Shown piece by piece: positions 45,736-54,649 of a stretch of DNA of 64,000 bases. Source of the DNA: Gillisella terrae (lineage in GTDB: Bacteria; Pseudomonadota; Alphaproteobacteria; Rhizobiales; Rhizobiaceae); contig NZ_SSOA01000001.1 of the NCBI RefSeq assembly GCF_004801395.1, positions 1 to 64,000 on the forward strand, in the 5' to 3' direction. Numbering within the stretch: the first letter of the stretch is position 1; every line of letters starts with the position of its first letter. The notes below the pieces were generated by a model. That model was not told the origin of the DNA and did not search any database. It was given only the letters and a program-made list of their open reading frames with translations. The position numbers and the translations under genes are program-made.

Positions 45736-46122
45736 TGTTACCGTTCCTGAAATCCAACCGCCCGGACAAGATCGCTTGGCCGCGCAAACTCTCGTTTCCT
45801 CACCCTCATTGGTGACAAAGCGAGCTCATGCATGAAATCACCGCATAATTTTGTCTCAAGCTGATGTCAGCCCAAGTTTCATGCAGCAAAACTCTGTTGC
45901 AAAATGTGCGCGGACCCTGGCAATCTTTCCCCAAAGCACCCAAACTGCCTTTTCAACCGGAATTTTGGTCAAAGGAAGGCGTGCGGCGCACAAATCACCG
46001 CAGCGCCATTAAGACATCATTATCCTTAATGTTTGGTTATCAAGGGTGGCTTCCACATCAAGTTCTGTCGATTGTCTGGGCAATTGCGGCAGCCAATCAA
46101 GCGGGAAGCAGCGCGCACCTTG
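45736..46122. other. tolQ upstream region
   Basis: This 387-bp gap separates ybgC from tolQ, which are often adjacent. TGCATGAAA (45829-45837) and TTTCATGCA (45877-45885) make a nine-bp inverted repeat around 39 bases containing GCATAATTTT, weakly reminiscent of the GGAATTATGCA element. The rest shows no reading frame. Confidence 0.5.
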
Positions 46123-46572
46123 TTAAAGCGCAGTCGAGCCTAGGAATTTATCCGCGATTGTGTCGGGCAGGCGACGCGGACGGCCATGCTTGTTGATGAC
46201 GGCAATCACCACTTTTGCATCAATCAATCGGCGATCTGCGGCATTGATGGTTTGACGCAGAACCATTTTGGCACCACCGGCCTTTTCGGTGATGGTTTCA
46301 ATGGTCAAAATATCGTCCATGCGGGCCGGGCTTTTGAAATCCAGCTCCATGCGATGAACCACAAACACCAGTCCTTCTTCATCGGCGTCAATCAAATCAC
46401 TTTGCTGGCAACCAAGGCAGCGCAGATAATCGGTGCGGCCGCGCTCCAGAAAATGTAAGTAACGTGCGTGATAGACCAGACCTGAAAAATCGGTGTCTTC
46501 ATAATAGACCCGCTGGGTGAGGCGATGGCCACCGTCAATCAGGTGGCCGCTGAGCGAAAATGCGTCTGTCAT
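46123..46572 (-). CDS. ybgC: Tol-Pal-associated acyl-CoA thioesterase
   Basis: The 149-residue hot-dog fold protein has the YbgC motif VYYEDTDFSGLVYHARYLHF with the catalytic Asp, followed by LERGRTDYLR. E. coli YbgC hydrolyses short-chain acyl-CoA and associates with phospholipid synthesis. I start at MTDAFSLSGH; the in-frame extension runs across the dinB stop. It is the last of a tight minus-strand run before the tolQ gap. Confidence 0.92.
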   Translation of the reverse strand: MTDAFSLSGHLIDGGHRLTQRVYYEDTDFSGLVYHARYLHFLERGRTDYLRCLGCQQSDLIDADEEGLVFVVHRMELDFKSPARMDDILTIETITEKAGGAKMVLRQTINAADRRLIDAKVVIAVINKHGRPRRLPDTIADKFLGSTAL

Positions 46573-46582
46573 GATCGGTCTT

Positions 46583-47143
46583 TCAATGGTGGAGATCGGC
46601 TTCTGTCCAGCCAAGGATTTGCATCACATCCACACGGTCTTCAAAATCATTGGTGGTAATAAATTCGTCGAGTTGTGGTGGTTTGACACTGGTTCCGGCC
46701 AGCATGGCATGGACCTGACCGCGATGGTGGGTCTGATGGTGTAAAAGGTGGAAAAGAAGATCATCGCAGCGTTCAATCTGCAATCGTGTGCCGCGATGCA
46801 CGGTGATCTGGCTGGCAAGTGCCTCGGCTGTGAGGGCATCTGAGAAGCGTAAAAGCCGCTGATCCACAGCGGACTGGGCCTCGCGCAAAGCATTAATCGT
46901 GTCAAATGGCTCTTCAACGTCAAACGCCGCCAGACCCAGCGTGCCGCCTTCCAGGGCATCCACATAGAACCAGTCAACGATCAGAATGTGGTTGAGGGTT
47001 GCCTTGATGGAGGGAAAAAAGCTGACGCGCGGCGCTTCAAACTCGCCGGGTTGAAGCTGCGCACAGGCAGCCAGCAGCCGTGCATTTGCCAAGGCATTGT
47101 TGCGTGCCATCTTGCGAAAGATACGGCAGGGATCGAAGGTCAT
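46583..47143 (-). CDS. DinB family protein
   Basis: The 186-residue four-helix protein carries the family metal-binding His pattern: LNHILIVDWF near residue 50 and HHQTHHRGQVHAML near 133. DinB/YfiT members are putative metal-dependent hydrolases or thiol transferases; the Bacillus founder is DNA-damage inducible, but activity is unknown. It overlaps the upstream Nudix gene by four bases (ATGA) and ybgC follows after ten, so it belongs to a compact operon. Confidence 0.88.
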   Translation of the reverse strand: MTFDPCRIFRKMARNNALANARLLAACAQLQPGEFEAPRVSFFPSIKATLNHILIVDWFYVDALEGGTLGLAAFDVEEPFDTINALREAQSAVDQRLLRFSDALTAEALASQITVHRGTRLQIERCDDLLFHLLHHQTHHRGQVHAMLAGTSVKPPQLDEFITTNDFEDRVDVMQILGWTEADLHH

Positions 47144-47649
47144 GATCGAGGTTCTCCTTCATCAACAATCAGGTGCTCAACACGCTCTGGCAAACGGCCC
47201 ATAGAGCGGCCCAGAAAGGCTGGCCGAATATCAAAAGCCTTGAAGGCGGCTTCGGTGGCTGGCACCCAGCGAAACAGCACCTCCGCTGGTCCGTCTATCA
47301 CCCGATGCACAATCTCATCCGTGTGGAAGGGCAAGGCGCGTTCGACTTGCAACAGATAATAGAAGCCAAGCTCGTGCGCTTTATAACCCTCATAGGAAAA
47401 GAAGCTCTCGACGGTCCAAAGCAGACGTTCAATCTTGACCGTGCGGTCAATCTCCTCCTGCATTTCACGGATGATGGTTTGTTCGCTGCTCTCGCCAATC
47501 TCGGCCCGCCCGCCCGGCAAGGCCCAGTAGCAATCATCCACACCCCTTTGCACCAGCAGATGATTGTCTTGAAAGATCAAGCCCGCTACGCGAAAGGAGA
47601 ATAATTGCGGCTTTTTATCCAGCCGGATCATATGGCGCTGGTCGGTCAT
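47140..47649 (-). CDS. Nudix hydrolase with altered Nudix box
   Basis: The 169-residue protein has GGRAEIGESSEQTIIREMQ then EEID: the GX5EX7REUXEE core is intact but the final Gly is Asp. Nudix enzymes cleave nucleoside diphosphate derivatives linked to X, often damaged nucleotides or cofactors. It is the second of two tandem Nudix genes and shares about a third of its residues by eye with the other. It overlaps both neighbours by four bases. Confidence 0.85.
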   Translation of the reverse strand: MTDQRHMIRLDKKPQLFSFRVAGLIFQDNHLLVQRGVDDCYWALPGGRAEIGESSEQTIIREMQEEIDRTVKIERLLWTVESFFSYEGYKAHELGFYYLLQVERALPFHTDEIVHRVIDGPAEVLFRWVPATEAAFKAFDIRPAFLGRSMGRLPERVEHLIVDEGEPRS

Positions 47650-48161
47650 TTGTCGTCCAGATTTCCATCATGCCACACCAGATGGCGCACGGTTTGCGGA
47701 AGATTCTCAATCTCATCAGCGATAAAATAGGGTGGAATATCAAGTTTTTTCAAGGAATCCGGCGTGGCAGGCACCCATTTGAACTCCAGCGCGTTCTTGC
47801 CATCCTGAATGCGGTGGATGATCTCGCTCTCGTGAAACGCCAGTGTGTCAGGCAGATGCATCAGATAATAGAGGCCGAATTCATGCCAGTCACGACCTTC
47901 ATAATGAAAGAAGTTTTCGACACTCCACAGCAGCCGATCCACTTTTGCTTTCAGCCCCAGCTCTTCCATCATTTCGCGCTGCAAGGTGTCAGCCGAGGCT
48001 TCGCCCACTTCCGCGCGTCCACCGGGAAAAGTCCAGAATTTTTCGTGGCTTGCACGATGCACCAGCACATGGCCGTTGCGAAAGGCAAGGCCCGCCACCC
48101 GCATTTGAAAGGTGCGGGTCTTTTGCTTGATACGGATGCGGTTATCCACGGTTTTAGCCAA
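47646..48161 (-). CDS. Nudix hydrolase
   Basis: The 171-residue protein has a canonical box (GGRAEVGEASADTLQREMME, then ELGL) and the preceding VRVAGLAF-type strand. Length and layout equal the next gene, so the pair looks like a tandem duplication that has diverged, including different substrate-side residues. Its ATG lies inside the phosphoesterase 3' end (8-bp overlap). Confidence 0.88.
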   Translation of the reverse strand: MAKTVDNRIRIKQKTRTFQMRVAGLAFRNGHVLVHRASHEKFWTFPGGRAEVGEASADTLQREMMEELGLKAKVDRLLWSVENFFHYEGRDWHEFGLYYLMHLPDTLAFHESEIIHRIQDGKNALEFKWVPATPDSLKKLDIPPYFIADEIENLPQTVRHLVWHDGNLDDK

Positions 48162-49044
48162 GGTCGATCACCAAAATTTCAGGCGGCGAGCCAAAGCGCA
48201 CCGGCGCAATAGAGCAGCCAAGGCCGCCAGAGACAATCAGGTTGCGGCCATCTTCCACTTTATGGCCATAGACGTAGCGCGAGCCAAAGCGCGATGGCAC
48301 CACCGGCGTCCAGCCAAACAGATTGACCTGACCACCATGGGTATGGCCCGAGAGCGTCAACGACACGCGCTCCGGCACTTTCGGGAAAATATCGGGTTCA
48401 TGAGCCAGCAGAATCACCGGCGCATCATCGGTAATTTGCGCCATTGTGCCGGGCAAATCGTCCAACCCGCGCTGGGTGTGGCGACCGGTGAGATAGGCCC
48501 ATTGGTCTTCCAGTCCGGCAATCCAGAAGGGGTGTTCGTCTGTGCCAAGCTTTACGGCGGTGTTGGAATGCACCGTTATGCCTTCGGCGCGCAAAGCTTT
48601 ATGGGCCACCGTTTCTTTCAGCCGCAGCTTTTGGGCCTCCGGGTCTTGCCACCAATCGTGGTTGCCAAAAATGGCGTGCACCCCATAGGGGGCTTTGAGG
48701 CGAGAAATGGCCTTGGCCCATTCTGCCGGTGGCACAACACCTGTCACCAACTTCATGCCCGACATATAATCGCCCAGCAGCACAATCACATCGCCGCCCA
48801 GCGTATTGGCATAATCGCAAATGCTGGCAATACGCTCGGCAGGCATCCACGGCTCGCAGGCGTGAAAATCGGCCAGCGCCACAATCCGCAATTTTTGGCC
48901 CTTGGGCCAATGGGGCGGGGTGAGCTTATACGGCGTTGCTTCAAGCCGCAGCAATGGCTCTACCGCACCGGCATAACCGCCGAGGGTCAGAATACCAGCC
49001 GCAGTGCCTGCCAGCAGTTTGAAAAAGGTCCGTCGTGTAATCAC
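48154..49044 (-). CDS. Exported metallophosphoesterase (YaeI-like)
   Basis: The 296-residue protein starts with a twin-arginine-like signal (RRTFFKLLAGTAAG) and carries calcineurin-fold metal motifs: ADFHACEPWM near 58, LLGDYMSG near 88, FGNHDWWQD near 126 and LSGHTHGGQVN near 232. YaeI-type enzymes act on phosphodiesters at the membrane. It starts one base after the ruvB stop, so it is translationally linked to ruvB. Confidence 0.88.
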   Translation of the reverse strand: MITRRTFFKLLAGTAAGILTLGGYAGAVEPLLRLEATPYKLTPPHWPKGQKLRIVALADFHACEPWMPAERIASICDYANTLGGDVIVLLGDYMSGMKLVTGVVPPAEWAKAISRLKAPYGVHAIFGNHDWWQDPEAQKLRLKETVAHKALRAEGITVHSNTAVKLGTDEHPFWIAGLEDQWAYLTGRHTQRGLDDLPGTMAQITDDAPVILLAHEPDIFPKVPERVSLTLSGHTHGGQVNLFGWTPVVPSRFGSRYVYGHKVEDGRNLIVSGGLGCSIAPVRFGSPPEILVIDLG

Positions 49045-50085
49045 TCAGTCATCCTCAAGGGTGAGGCGAAATTGCGCGGCTTCCAAATCCTTCGGCGGCT
49101 GCAAGCCCAGATGTTTCCACGCGGTTGGGGTCAGAATACGGCCACGCGGGGTGCGCTGAATAAAACCCTGTTGAATCATATAGGGCTCGATAATGTCTTC
49201 AATCGCGTCACGCGGCTCGGACAGGCCAGCGGCGATGGTGTCAATGCCCACCGGCCCGCCAGCAAAATTCACCGCAATCATATTCAGATAGCGCGTGTCG
49301 AGCTGATCAAGACCCATATTGTCGACCAGCAGGCGGGTCAAAGCCTCGTCGGCGATCTCGCGGGTAACAGCTGGGGCGCGGGCCACTTCGGTAAAATCGC
49401 GCACCCGGCGCAAAAGCCGCCCGGCAATGCGCGGCGTGCCACGGGCGCGGCGGGCAATTTCGCGCGCGCCATCATCGGTCATGCCAAGGCCCATGAGGAG
49501 CGCACCGCGCCGCACGATCAATTCCAGCTCATCAACGGTGTAGAAAGACAGCCGCACCGGAATGCCAAAGCGGTCGCGCAGTGGCGTGGTCAGCAGGCCA
49601 ATACGGGTGGTGGCAGCCACAAGGGTGAATTTCGACAGATCGATTTTCACCGACCGTGCCGAGGGGCCTTCGCCAATGATCAGATCGAGCTGAAAATCCT
49701 CCATGGCCGGATAGAGAATTTCTTCGACAGCCGGATTGAGCCGATGAATCTCATCGATAAACAGCACATCGCGCTCTTCCAGATTGGTCAAAAGAGCGGC
49801 CAGATCGCCCGCCTTGGCAATCACCGGGCCAGAGGTGGAGCGAAAGTTGACGCCCAGCTCCTTGGCCATGATTTGCGCAAGCGTGGTCTTGCCCAGCCCC
49901 GGAGGGCCAACGAACAACACATGGTCGAGCGCTTCGCCCCGGTTTTTGGCGGCTTCAATGAAGATTTTCAAGTTCGCGCGGGCCTCGGCTTGCCCGGTAA
50001 AATCATCCAGCGTCTGCGGACGCATGGTGGCATCAAAATCCTCACCCCGTTTGTCCGGCGAAATCAGGCGGGGTTCTTCGGTCAT
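49045..50085 (-). CDS. ruvB: Holliday junction helicase RuvB
   Basis: The 346-residue AAA+ motor has Walker [16 protein letters not shown] near 60, Walker [12 protein letters not shown] near 108, sensor [18 protein letters not shown] near 155 and the C-terminal winged helix ([17 protein letters not shown]). RuvB drives branch migration with RuvA. The start [10 protein letters not shown] is standard. A 152-bp gap separates it from ruvA, unlike the tighter spacing common in the family; nothing recognisable fills it. Confidence 0.97.
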   Translation of the reverse strand: MTEEPRLISPDKRGEDFDATMRPQTLDDFTGQAEARANLKIFIEAAKNRGEALDHVLFVGPPGLGKTTLAQIMAKELGVNFRSTSGPVIAKAGDLAALLTNLEERDVLFIDEIHRLNPAVEEILYPAMEDFQLDLIIGEGPSARSVKIDLSKFTLVAATTRIGLLTTPLRDRFGIPVRLSFYTVDELELIVRRGALLMGLGMTDDGAREIARRARGTPRIAGRLLRRVRDFTEVARAPAVTREIADEALTRLLVDNMGLDQLDTRYLNMIAVNFAGGPVGIDTIAAGLSEPRDAIEDIIEPYMIQQGFIQRTPRGRILTPTAWKHLGLQPPKDLEAAQFRLTLEDD

Positions 50086-50237
50086 GCGGGACGTTCCAAG
50101 GGCTTATTCTTCCGGCTGTATCGTTGGCCGGCATGTGCTGGCGCATACGATTCTGGTCATCATAGGTAACAATATCAGGATTGTGGCGATAACAAAACGG
50201 TTGTGAAGACGCGACACAAGCCATCAGGCATAGGTGA

Positions 50238-50855
50238 TCAACGCGACAATTCCTTCAGGCCAAGGCGGATCAGCTTGGCGCTATCCGCATCTTCCCCACC
50301 ATTTTTGAGGGCGGCAGCCACAGCATTGGCGGCCTGATCTCGCGAGTAGCCAAGATTGGTGAGCGCAGAGACGGCATCGGAGACCGGTGCAGAAGCCACA
50401 CCTTCACCAATTTCCTGTTTCAGGCCAATATTGCTGGCAGTATCGCCAGTAAAGGCCGGGGCCTTGTTTTTCAGCTCCGTCACAATACGCACCGCCACTT
50501 TCGGCCCAACGCCAGGGGCGCGCGAAATCGACGGCTTGTCTTGCAGCGCAATGGCATTGGCAAGCTCAGACGGGGTGAGGGTGGAGAGCACCCCAAGCGC
50601 CACTTTTGCCCCAACCCCTTGCACGCTTTGCAAAAGATTGAACCATTCGCGCTCAAGAGCGGTCATGAAGCCAAACAGTTTGAGCTGATCTTCACGCACA
50701 TAGGTTTCAATAAACAGCACAACGGCTTCGCCGGGCGAGCCCAGCCGTGACAGCGTGCGGGCTGCGCAAAACACCACATAGCACACGCCATGCACATCAA
50801 TCAGCACATAGTCGTCACCAATTTCGTCAATCGTGCCTTTGAGTTTGCCAATCAT
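50238..50855 (-). CDS. ruvA: Holliday junction protein RuvA
   Basis: The 205-residue protein starts [13 protein letters not shown] (OB fold), has helix-hairpin-helix motifs [14 protein letters not shown] and [18 protein letters not shown] (about 72 and 107), and the C-terminal RuvB-binding helices ([20 protein letters not shown]). It targets RuvB to junctions. It follows ruvC by 44 bp. Confidence 0.97.
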   Translation of the reverse strand: MIGKLKGTIDEIGDDYVLIDVHGVCYVVFCAARTLSRLGSPGEAVVLFIETYVREDQLKLFGFMTALEREWFNLLQSVQGVGAKVALGVLSTLTPSELANAIALQDKPSISRAPGVGPKVAVRIVTELKNKAPAFTGDTASNIGLKQEIGEGVASAPVSDAVSALTNLGYSRDQAANAVAAALKNGGEDADSAKLIRLGLKELSR

Positions 50856-50899
50856 GGAGCGCATCCGGTTGGAGTGATAACGAGAAACAATGGCATGGA

Positions 50900-51409
50900 T
50901 TATCCTGCCATGGCTTTGCGCATGCGGTCTGCGCTTCGGTTATGGGCGTGGCAAATGGCAATGGCAAGCGCGTCTGCGGCGTCATTGCCTTTGAACTCGG
51001 CCTTGGGCATTAAAATTTTCACCATCATGTGAATTTGCTGCTTTTCGCCATGACCCACGCCGATGACGGATTTTTTCACCGCATTCGGCGCGTATTCAGC
51101 CACCAGAAGACCAGCGCGGGCGGGCACCAGCATGGCAATGCCACGCGCCTGACCCAGCTTGAGCGTGGCCACGGCGTCTTTGTTGACGAAGGTTTGTTCA
51201 ACAGCCGCTTCATGGGGTTGGTGGGTGTGCACCACCTCGGCCAGACCATCGTGCAACTGGCAAAGCCGTGAGGCCAGATCCATATCGCCATCCGACGTCA
51301 CCGTGCCGGAGGCAATGAAGCGCAGGGAATTGCCCAGCGTTTCTATAATGCCCCAGCCGGTTCGCCTTAGTCCCGGATCTATACCAATAATACGAATTGC
51401 TGCTGTCAT
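50900..51409 (-). CDS. ruvC: Holliday junction resolvase RuvC
   Basis: The 169-residue nuclease has the four acidic positions in [15 protein letters not shown] (Asp near 10), [10 protein letters not shown], and [15 protein letters not shown] near the C-terminus. It cleaves Holliday junctions with RuvAB. I start at [11 protein letters not shown]; upstream in-frame codons have no family match. yebC, often just upstream in alphaproteobacteria, is absent here. Confidence 0.96.
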   Translation of the reverse strand: MTAAIRIIGIDPGLRRTGWGIIETLGNSLRFIASGTVTSDGDMDLASRLCQLHDGLAEVVHTHQPHEAAVEQTFVNKDAVATLKLGQARGIAMLVPARAGLLVAEYAPNAVKKSVIGVGHGEKQQIHMMVKILMPKAEFKGNDAADALAIAICHAHNRSADRMRKAMAG

Positions 51410-51622
51410 CGAAAATCCTGTTGCATCGGACTGAAGGGGACGAACCGCCTGTCGGACCTCATGCGATACGCGGCTAAAATAGTCTGATTTGCACCAGAAT
51501 TGCCAGCAAAATGTGAACAAAACAAAAACATTGCTGTGTGAATTCTTCTCGCAAGACCGCTGGTAATCGCGCCGTGATGACTTACCTAAGGTTCAACGAT
51601 GTTTATAAATGGAGTAATGGCC

Positions 51623-52642
51623 ATGGCGTCCATCCCTTTTTCGGTTCTGGATCTCTCTCCGATTGGTGAAGGGCAGAGCGTGTCGGATGCATTGGAAGCA
51701 TCGCGCCGCATGGCTGTGACAGCCGAATCGCTCGGCTATCAACGTTTCTGGCTGGCAGAGCATCACGGCATGCCCGGCATCGCCAGTGCCGCCACCGCTG
51801 TGGTGATTGGCCATGTGGGCGCTGCCACCAAAACCATTCGTATCGGTTCTGGTGGCGTCATGCTGCCAAACCATTCGCCCATGGTGATTGCCGAACAGTT
51901 TGGCACGCTGGCAGCACTGTTTCCGGGCCGGGTTGATCTTGGCCTTGGGCGTGCGCCGGGAACCGATATGCGCACAGCCCAAGCGCTGCGTCGCAATCTG
52001 GATGCGGGTGCCGAGAATTTTCCGCGCGATGTGCAGGAGTTGCAATTGCTGCTTGGTCCGGTGCGCGAAGGGCAGGGCCTGATTGCTGTGCCCGGTGCCA
52101 ATAGCGATGTCTCGGTCTGGCTGCTGGGGTCCAGTCTCTATAGTGCGCATCTGGCGGCGGCGCTGGGCCTGCCTTATGCCTTTGCCTCGCATTTTGCGCC
52201 TGATCAACTGTTTGAGGCCATTTCGATTTATCGGGATCGGTTCCAGCCCTCTGAAACACTGGCGGAACCCTATATGATTGTCGGCGTCATGGCGGCGCTG
52301 GCAGACACAGATCAGGAAGCGCAACGGCTGTTCACCTCGGCACAACAGCAGTTTATCAACCTGCGGCGCAATGTGCGCGGGGCGTTTCCAAAACCTGTTG
52401 AGACAATGGATGGTCTTTGGAGCGAAATGGAGTGCTTTGGCGTCGAGCACACCTTGCAGCACGCTGTTGTTGGCTCACCCGCCACCGCAAGAGAGAAGGT
52501 CGCGCGTTTCTTGAAGGATACCGGCGCGGATGAATTGATTATTTCCACGCCCATTCATGATATTGAGGCCCGCCTGCATTCGCTCAAGCTGTTTGCCGGG
52601 CTGAAAGACCCTGTGCGACAAAGCGCGCTTGTTGATGCGTGA
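51623..52642 (+). CDS. LLM-class flavin-dependent oxidoreductase
   Basis: The 339-residue protein starts [14 protein letters not shown] and has [19 protein letters not shown] and [16 protein letters not shown], typical of the bacterial luciferase-like monooxygenase superfamily that uses reduced FMN or F420. Substrate unknown. Three in-frame ATGs (51599, 51617, 51623) are possible; GGAG is best spaced for 51623. It is divergent from ruvC. Confidence 0.88.
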   Translation: MASIPFSVLDLSPIGEGQSVSDALEASRRMAVTAESLGYQRFWLAEHHGMPGIASAATAVVIGHVGAATKTIRIGSGGVMLPNHSPMVIAEQFGTLAALFPGRVDLGLGRAPGTDMRTAQALRRNLDAGAENFPRDVQELQLLLGPVREGQGLIAVPGANSDVSVWLLGSSLYSAHLAAALGLPYAFASHFAPDQLFEAISIYRDRFQPSETLAEPYMIVGVMAALADTDQEAQRLFTSAQQQFINLRRNVRGAFPKPVETMDGLWSEMECFGVEHTLQHAVVGSPATAREKVARFLKDTGADELIISTPIHDIEARLHSLKLFAGLKDPVRQSALVDA

Positions 52643-52705
52643 CGAGACAGCTTTTCGACAAATGATGGCTAACATAATTTTAAATTCTCTGGTTAATACA
52701 CAAGA

Positions 52706-52720
52706 TTAATGACGAATTAA
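52706..52720. promoter_or_regulatory. CtrA binding site upstream of the barrel gene
   Basis: TTAA-TGACGAA-TTAA is a perfect full CtrA box 71 bp before the outer-membrane gene. Another TTAA (52693) lies nine bases to its left. The 148-bp gap is otherwise AT-rich promoter DNA. Confidence 0.65.
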
Positions 52721-52790
52721 CCATTCGGCTTCATTGTTCTGGCAAGAAAAGAGCCTGCGCGCTCGATGTTGGTGTTTTGGAGCCCTGATG

Positions 52791-53624
52791 ATGAAAAACA
52801 GTTTTCGATGGCTGGTCTTGGCTGGTCTGGTCGCAGGCCCTGCGGCCGCGGCCGACCTTTACCAACCTGAGCCTGTGCCGCAATATGCGCCTGAAGTGCG
52901 GGTCGCTGAAGTGTCCGGCCTGTATTTGCGTGGCGATATTGGCTATTCTTTCAACAAGTTGCGTGGCGCGAATTATTTTCAAGGCTCAAATGCCTCGCTG
53001 GTGGATTTCGACCGCCATGATCTGAAAAACAGCTATTCGCTGGGGGCTGGTGTTGGCTATCAGATCAACAGCCGGCTGCGCACGGATCTGACCTTTGACT
53101 ATCTGGGCAAGTCCGATTTCCATGGCGCTACCCGAGGCACCTGCGGCGTTGGCAATGGCACACTTGCCTGCACATCCGCCGATCTGACCTCCATGCAGGC
53201 CTATACGCTGATGGCCAATGCCTATGTGGATCTCGGCACGTATGCGTCCGTGACGCCTTATGTGGGGGCCGGTATCGGTGGTTCCTACGTAAAGTGGAAC
53301 GATCTTAAAAACACATCCTGTGCCGACAATGGTGCTGGTTGCGATGCGACGGAAACCCATGATGGTCGGGGAAGCTGGCGCTTTGCCTATCAATTGATGG
53401 CAGGTGCCTCGATTGATATCACCTGCGACTGGAAAGCCGATGTCGGCTATCGCTTCCGCCAGACAACAGGTGGCGATATGTTCGGCTATAAGGCCAATGG
53501 CGGTCCGGGTCGTGACAAGGGTTTCTACAGCCACGATCTGCATGTTGGCGCGCGCTACCAGTTTGGTGGCTGCCCGCAGCCTGTGGCCTACGAGCCACCA
53601 CCGCAGCCTTTGGTTTATAAGTAA
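52791..53624 (+). CDS. Outer-membrane beta-barrel protein
   Basis: The 277-residue protein has a signal peptide cleaved at AAA-ADLYQ (about residue 20), then alternating strands typical of the Omp25/RopB-like porin-fold family (YLRGDIGYSFNKLRG, YSLGAGVGYQINSRLRTD, DVGYRFRQTTGGDMFG), with a short Pro-rich C-terminus ending VYK. Four Cys residues occur in surface-loop regions. GGAG is best spaced for ATG 52791. It has its own strong terminator. Confidence 0.87.
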   Translation: MKNSFRWLVLAGLVAGPAAAADLYQPEPVPQYAPEVRVAEVSGLYLRGDIGYSFNKLRGANYFQGSNASLVDFDRHDLKNSYSLGAGVGYQINSRLRTDLTFDYLGKSDFHGATRGTCGVGNGTLACTSADLTSMQAYTLMANAYVDLGTYASVTPYVGAGIGGSYVKWNDLKNTSCADNGAGCDATETHDGRGSWRFAYQLMAGASIDITCDWKADVGYRFRQTTGGDMFGYKANGGPGRDKGFYSHDLHVGARYQFGGCPQPVAYEPPPQPLVYK

Positions 53625-53649
53625 AATCGAAGCTTTCGATGCACAAATG

Positions 53650-53682
53650 AAAACCCCGGCATGGGTGAAATGCCGGGGTTTT
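53650..53682 (+). terminator. Terminator of the barrel gene
   Basis: AAAACCCCGGCAT (53650-53662) and ATGCCGGGGTTTT (53670-53682) form a perfect 13-bp stem between two convergent genes; it can serve both strands. Confidence 0.93.
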
Positions 53683-53703
53683 GCTGTTGGGGGAATGTCT
53701 TGA

Positions 53704-54297
53704 TCAAAACTCGCGTTTGATCAGGGCCCGATCCACCGAGAAGGCACCGCCGCCAAAGGCTGCATAAAACAGGGCAGCGCCAGCCCAGAACATGGATGCC
53801 AACTCGGCTTTGCTCTGAACCTGTTCGAGAAATACGTGCCCCCCATCGGCCAGACGCATGAGGCCATTCGGCGTAAACAACACCGCACCATTGGCCTTCA
53901 GAGCGGCAATGCCCTCAGGTGTCAGGAATGCCTGACCGTAGGGGTGCGTGTAATGAAACCACAAAGTAACCAGCAGCATAATGCCATTGGCCAAGGCTAT
54001 CGGCCGGGTCAGAAGGCCAACCGCGATCATGAAGCCGCCGATGAACTGCATGACAGCCAGCATGGGAGAAAATAGCCAGCCGGGGTGGAAGCCAAGGCTT
54101 TCCACAAAGCCCACCTGCGCCATGGGAGAAAGGAATTTGGGGTAGCCTTCAACCATGAGCATAACGCCAGCGGCAACGCGGAAGGCGGTAAAAGCAAGCG
54201 GCTGCGCAAAAGTTTCGTAGAAGTTTTGCATGAAAGGAAGAATGAAGCGGCTCTCAGCGATCTTCTTTTCGCTGGTGTAAGTTGCTTGTAAAGTCAT
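53704..54297 (-). CDS. DoxX family membrane protein
   Basis: The 197-residue protein has four membrane helices (FTAFRVAAGVMLMVEGYPKF near 36, LAVMQFIGGFMIAVGLLTRP near 82, LANGIMLLVTLWFHY near 103, and a last one near 165) in the DoxX pattern. Members are linked to redox or thiosulfate metabolism without a single established role. A perfect FNR/FixK box lies 57-70 bp upstream of the ATG. Confidence 0.85.
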   Translation of the reverse strand: MTLQATYTSEKKIAESRFILPFMQNFYETFAQPLAFTAFRVAAGVMLMVEGYPKFLSPMAQVGFVESLGFHPGWLFSPMLAVMQFIGGFMIAVGLLTRPIALANGIMLLVTLWFHYTHPYGQAFLTPEGIAALKANGAVLFTPNGLMRLADGGHVFLEQVQSKAELASMFWAGAALFYAAFGGGAFSVDRALIKREF

Positions 54298-54649
54298 GGG
54301 TCACCTTTTATCCCGATTATGGTTTCAATCTAGGTGAATGCCCGGCAGGATTGTTGATTCAAATCAACCATTCAAAATGATTGCTCAAACCTTTTTGCGT
54401 AAAAGATGTGATTGGCTCTGCGGCAGAAGTGATACGCTGTCCTTTGTGTGCCATATAGGGTGCTCGGTGCTGTCATCGATTGCATTGGTTATTGTGCTTC
54501 GCAATCAATGGTGAATTGATAGGTTGTTGAATTCAGGTAGGTTTGCGTTCATGAAGAGAAATGCGACCCGCCTGCGTGTGCAAAAGGCGTAATCCCTGGC
54601 GGGCTGATTTCAAAAATTGTCGTGTCATTGCAATTATGGTGTTGGTTTT
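54298..54649. other. Divergent promoter region, doxX / hydroxylase
   Basis: A 352-bp gap. Its only recognisable feature is the FNR/FixK-type box at 54354-54367, closer to doxX. No reading frame or terminator is evident in the remainder. Confidence 0.5.
54354..54367. promoter_or_regulatory. FNR/FixK anaerobox upstream of doxX
   Basis: TTGAT-TCAA-ATCAA is an exact match to the TTGAT-N4-ATCAA site bound by FNR/FixK/FnrN regulators, and is extended to GTTGATT ... AATCAAC. It lies where a class II activator site would place a start point near 54320. Confidence 0.7.

Noticed and set aside
48112..50169. A 685-codon open frame opposite ruvB and the phosphoesterase
   Set aside because: Codon-position bias of the GC-rich minus-strand genes explains it; the product is His/Arg/Gln-rich noise.
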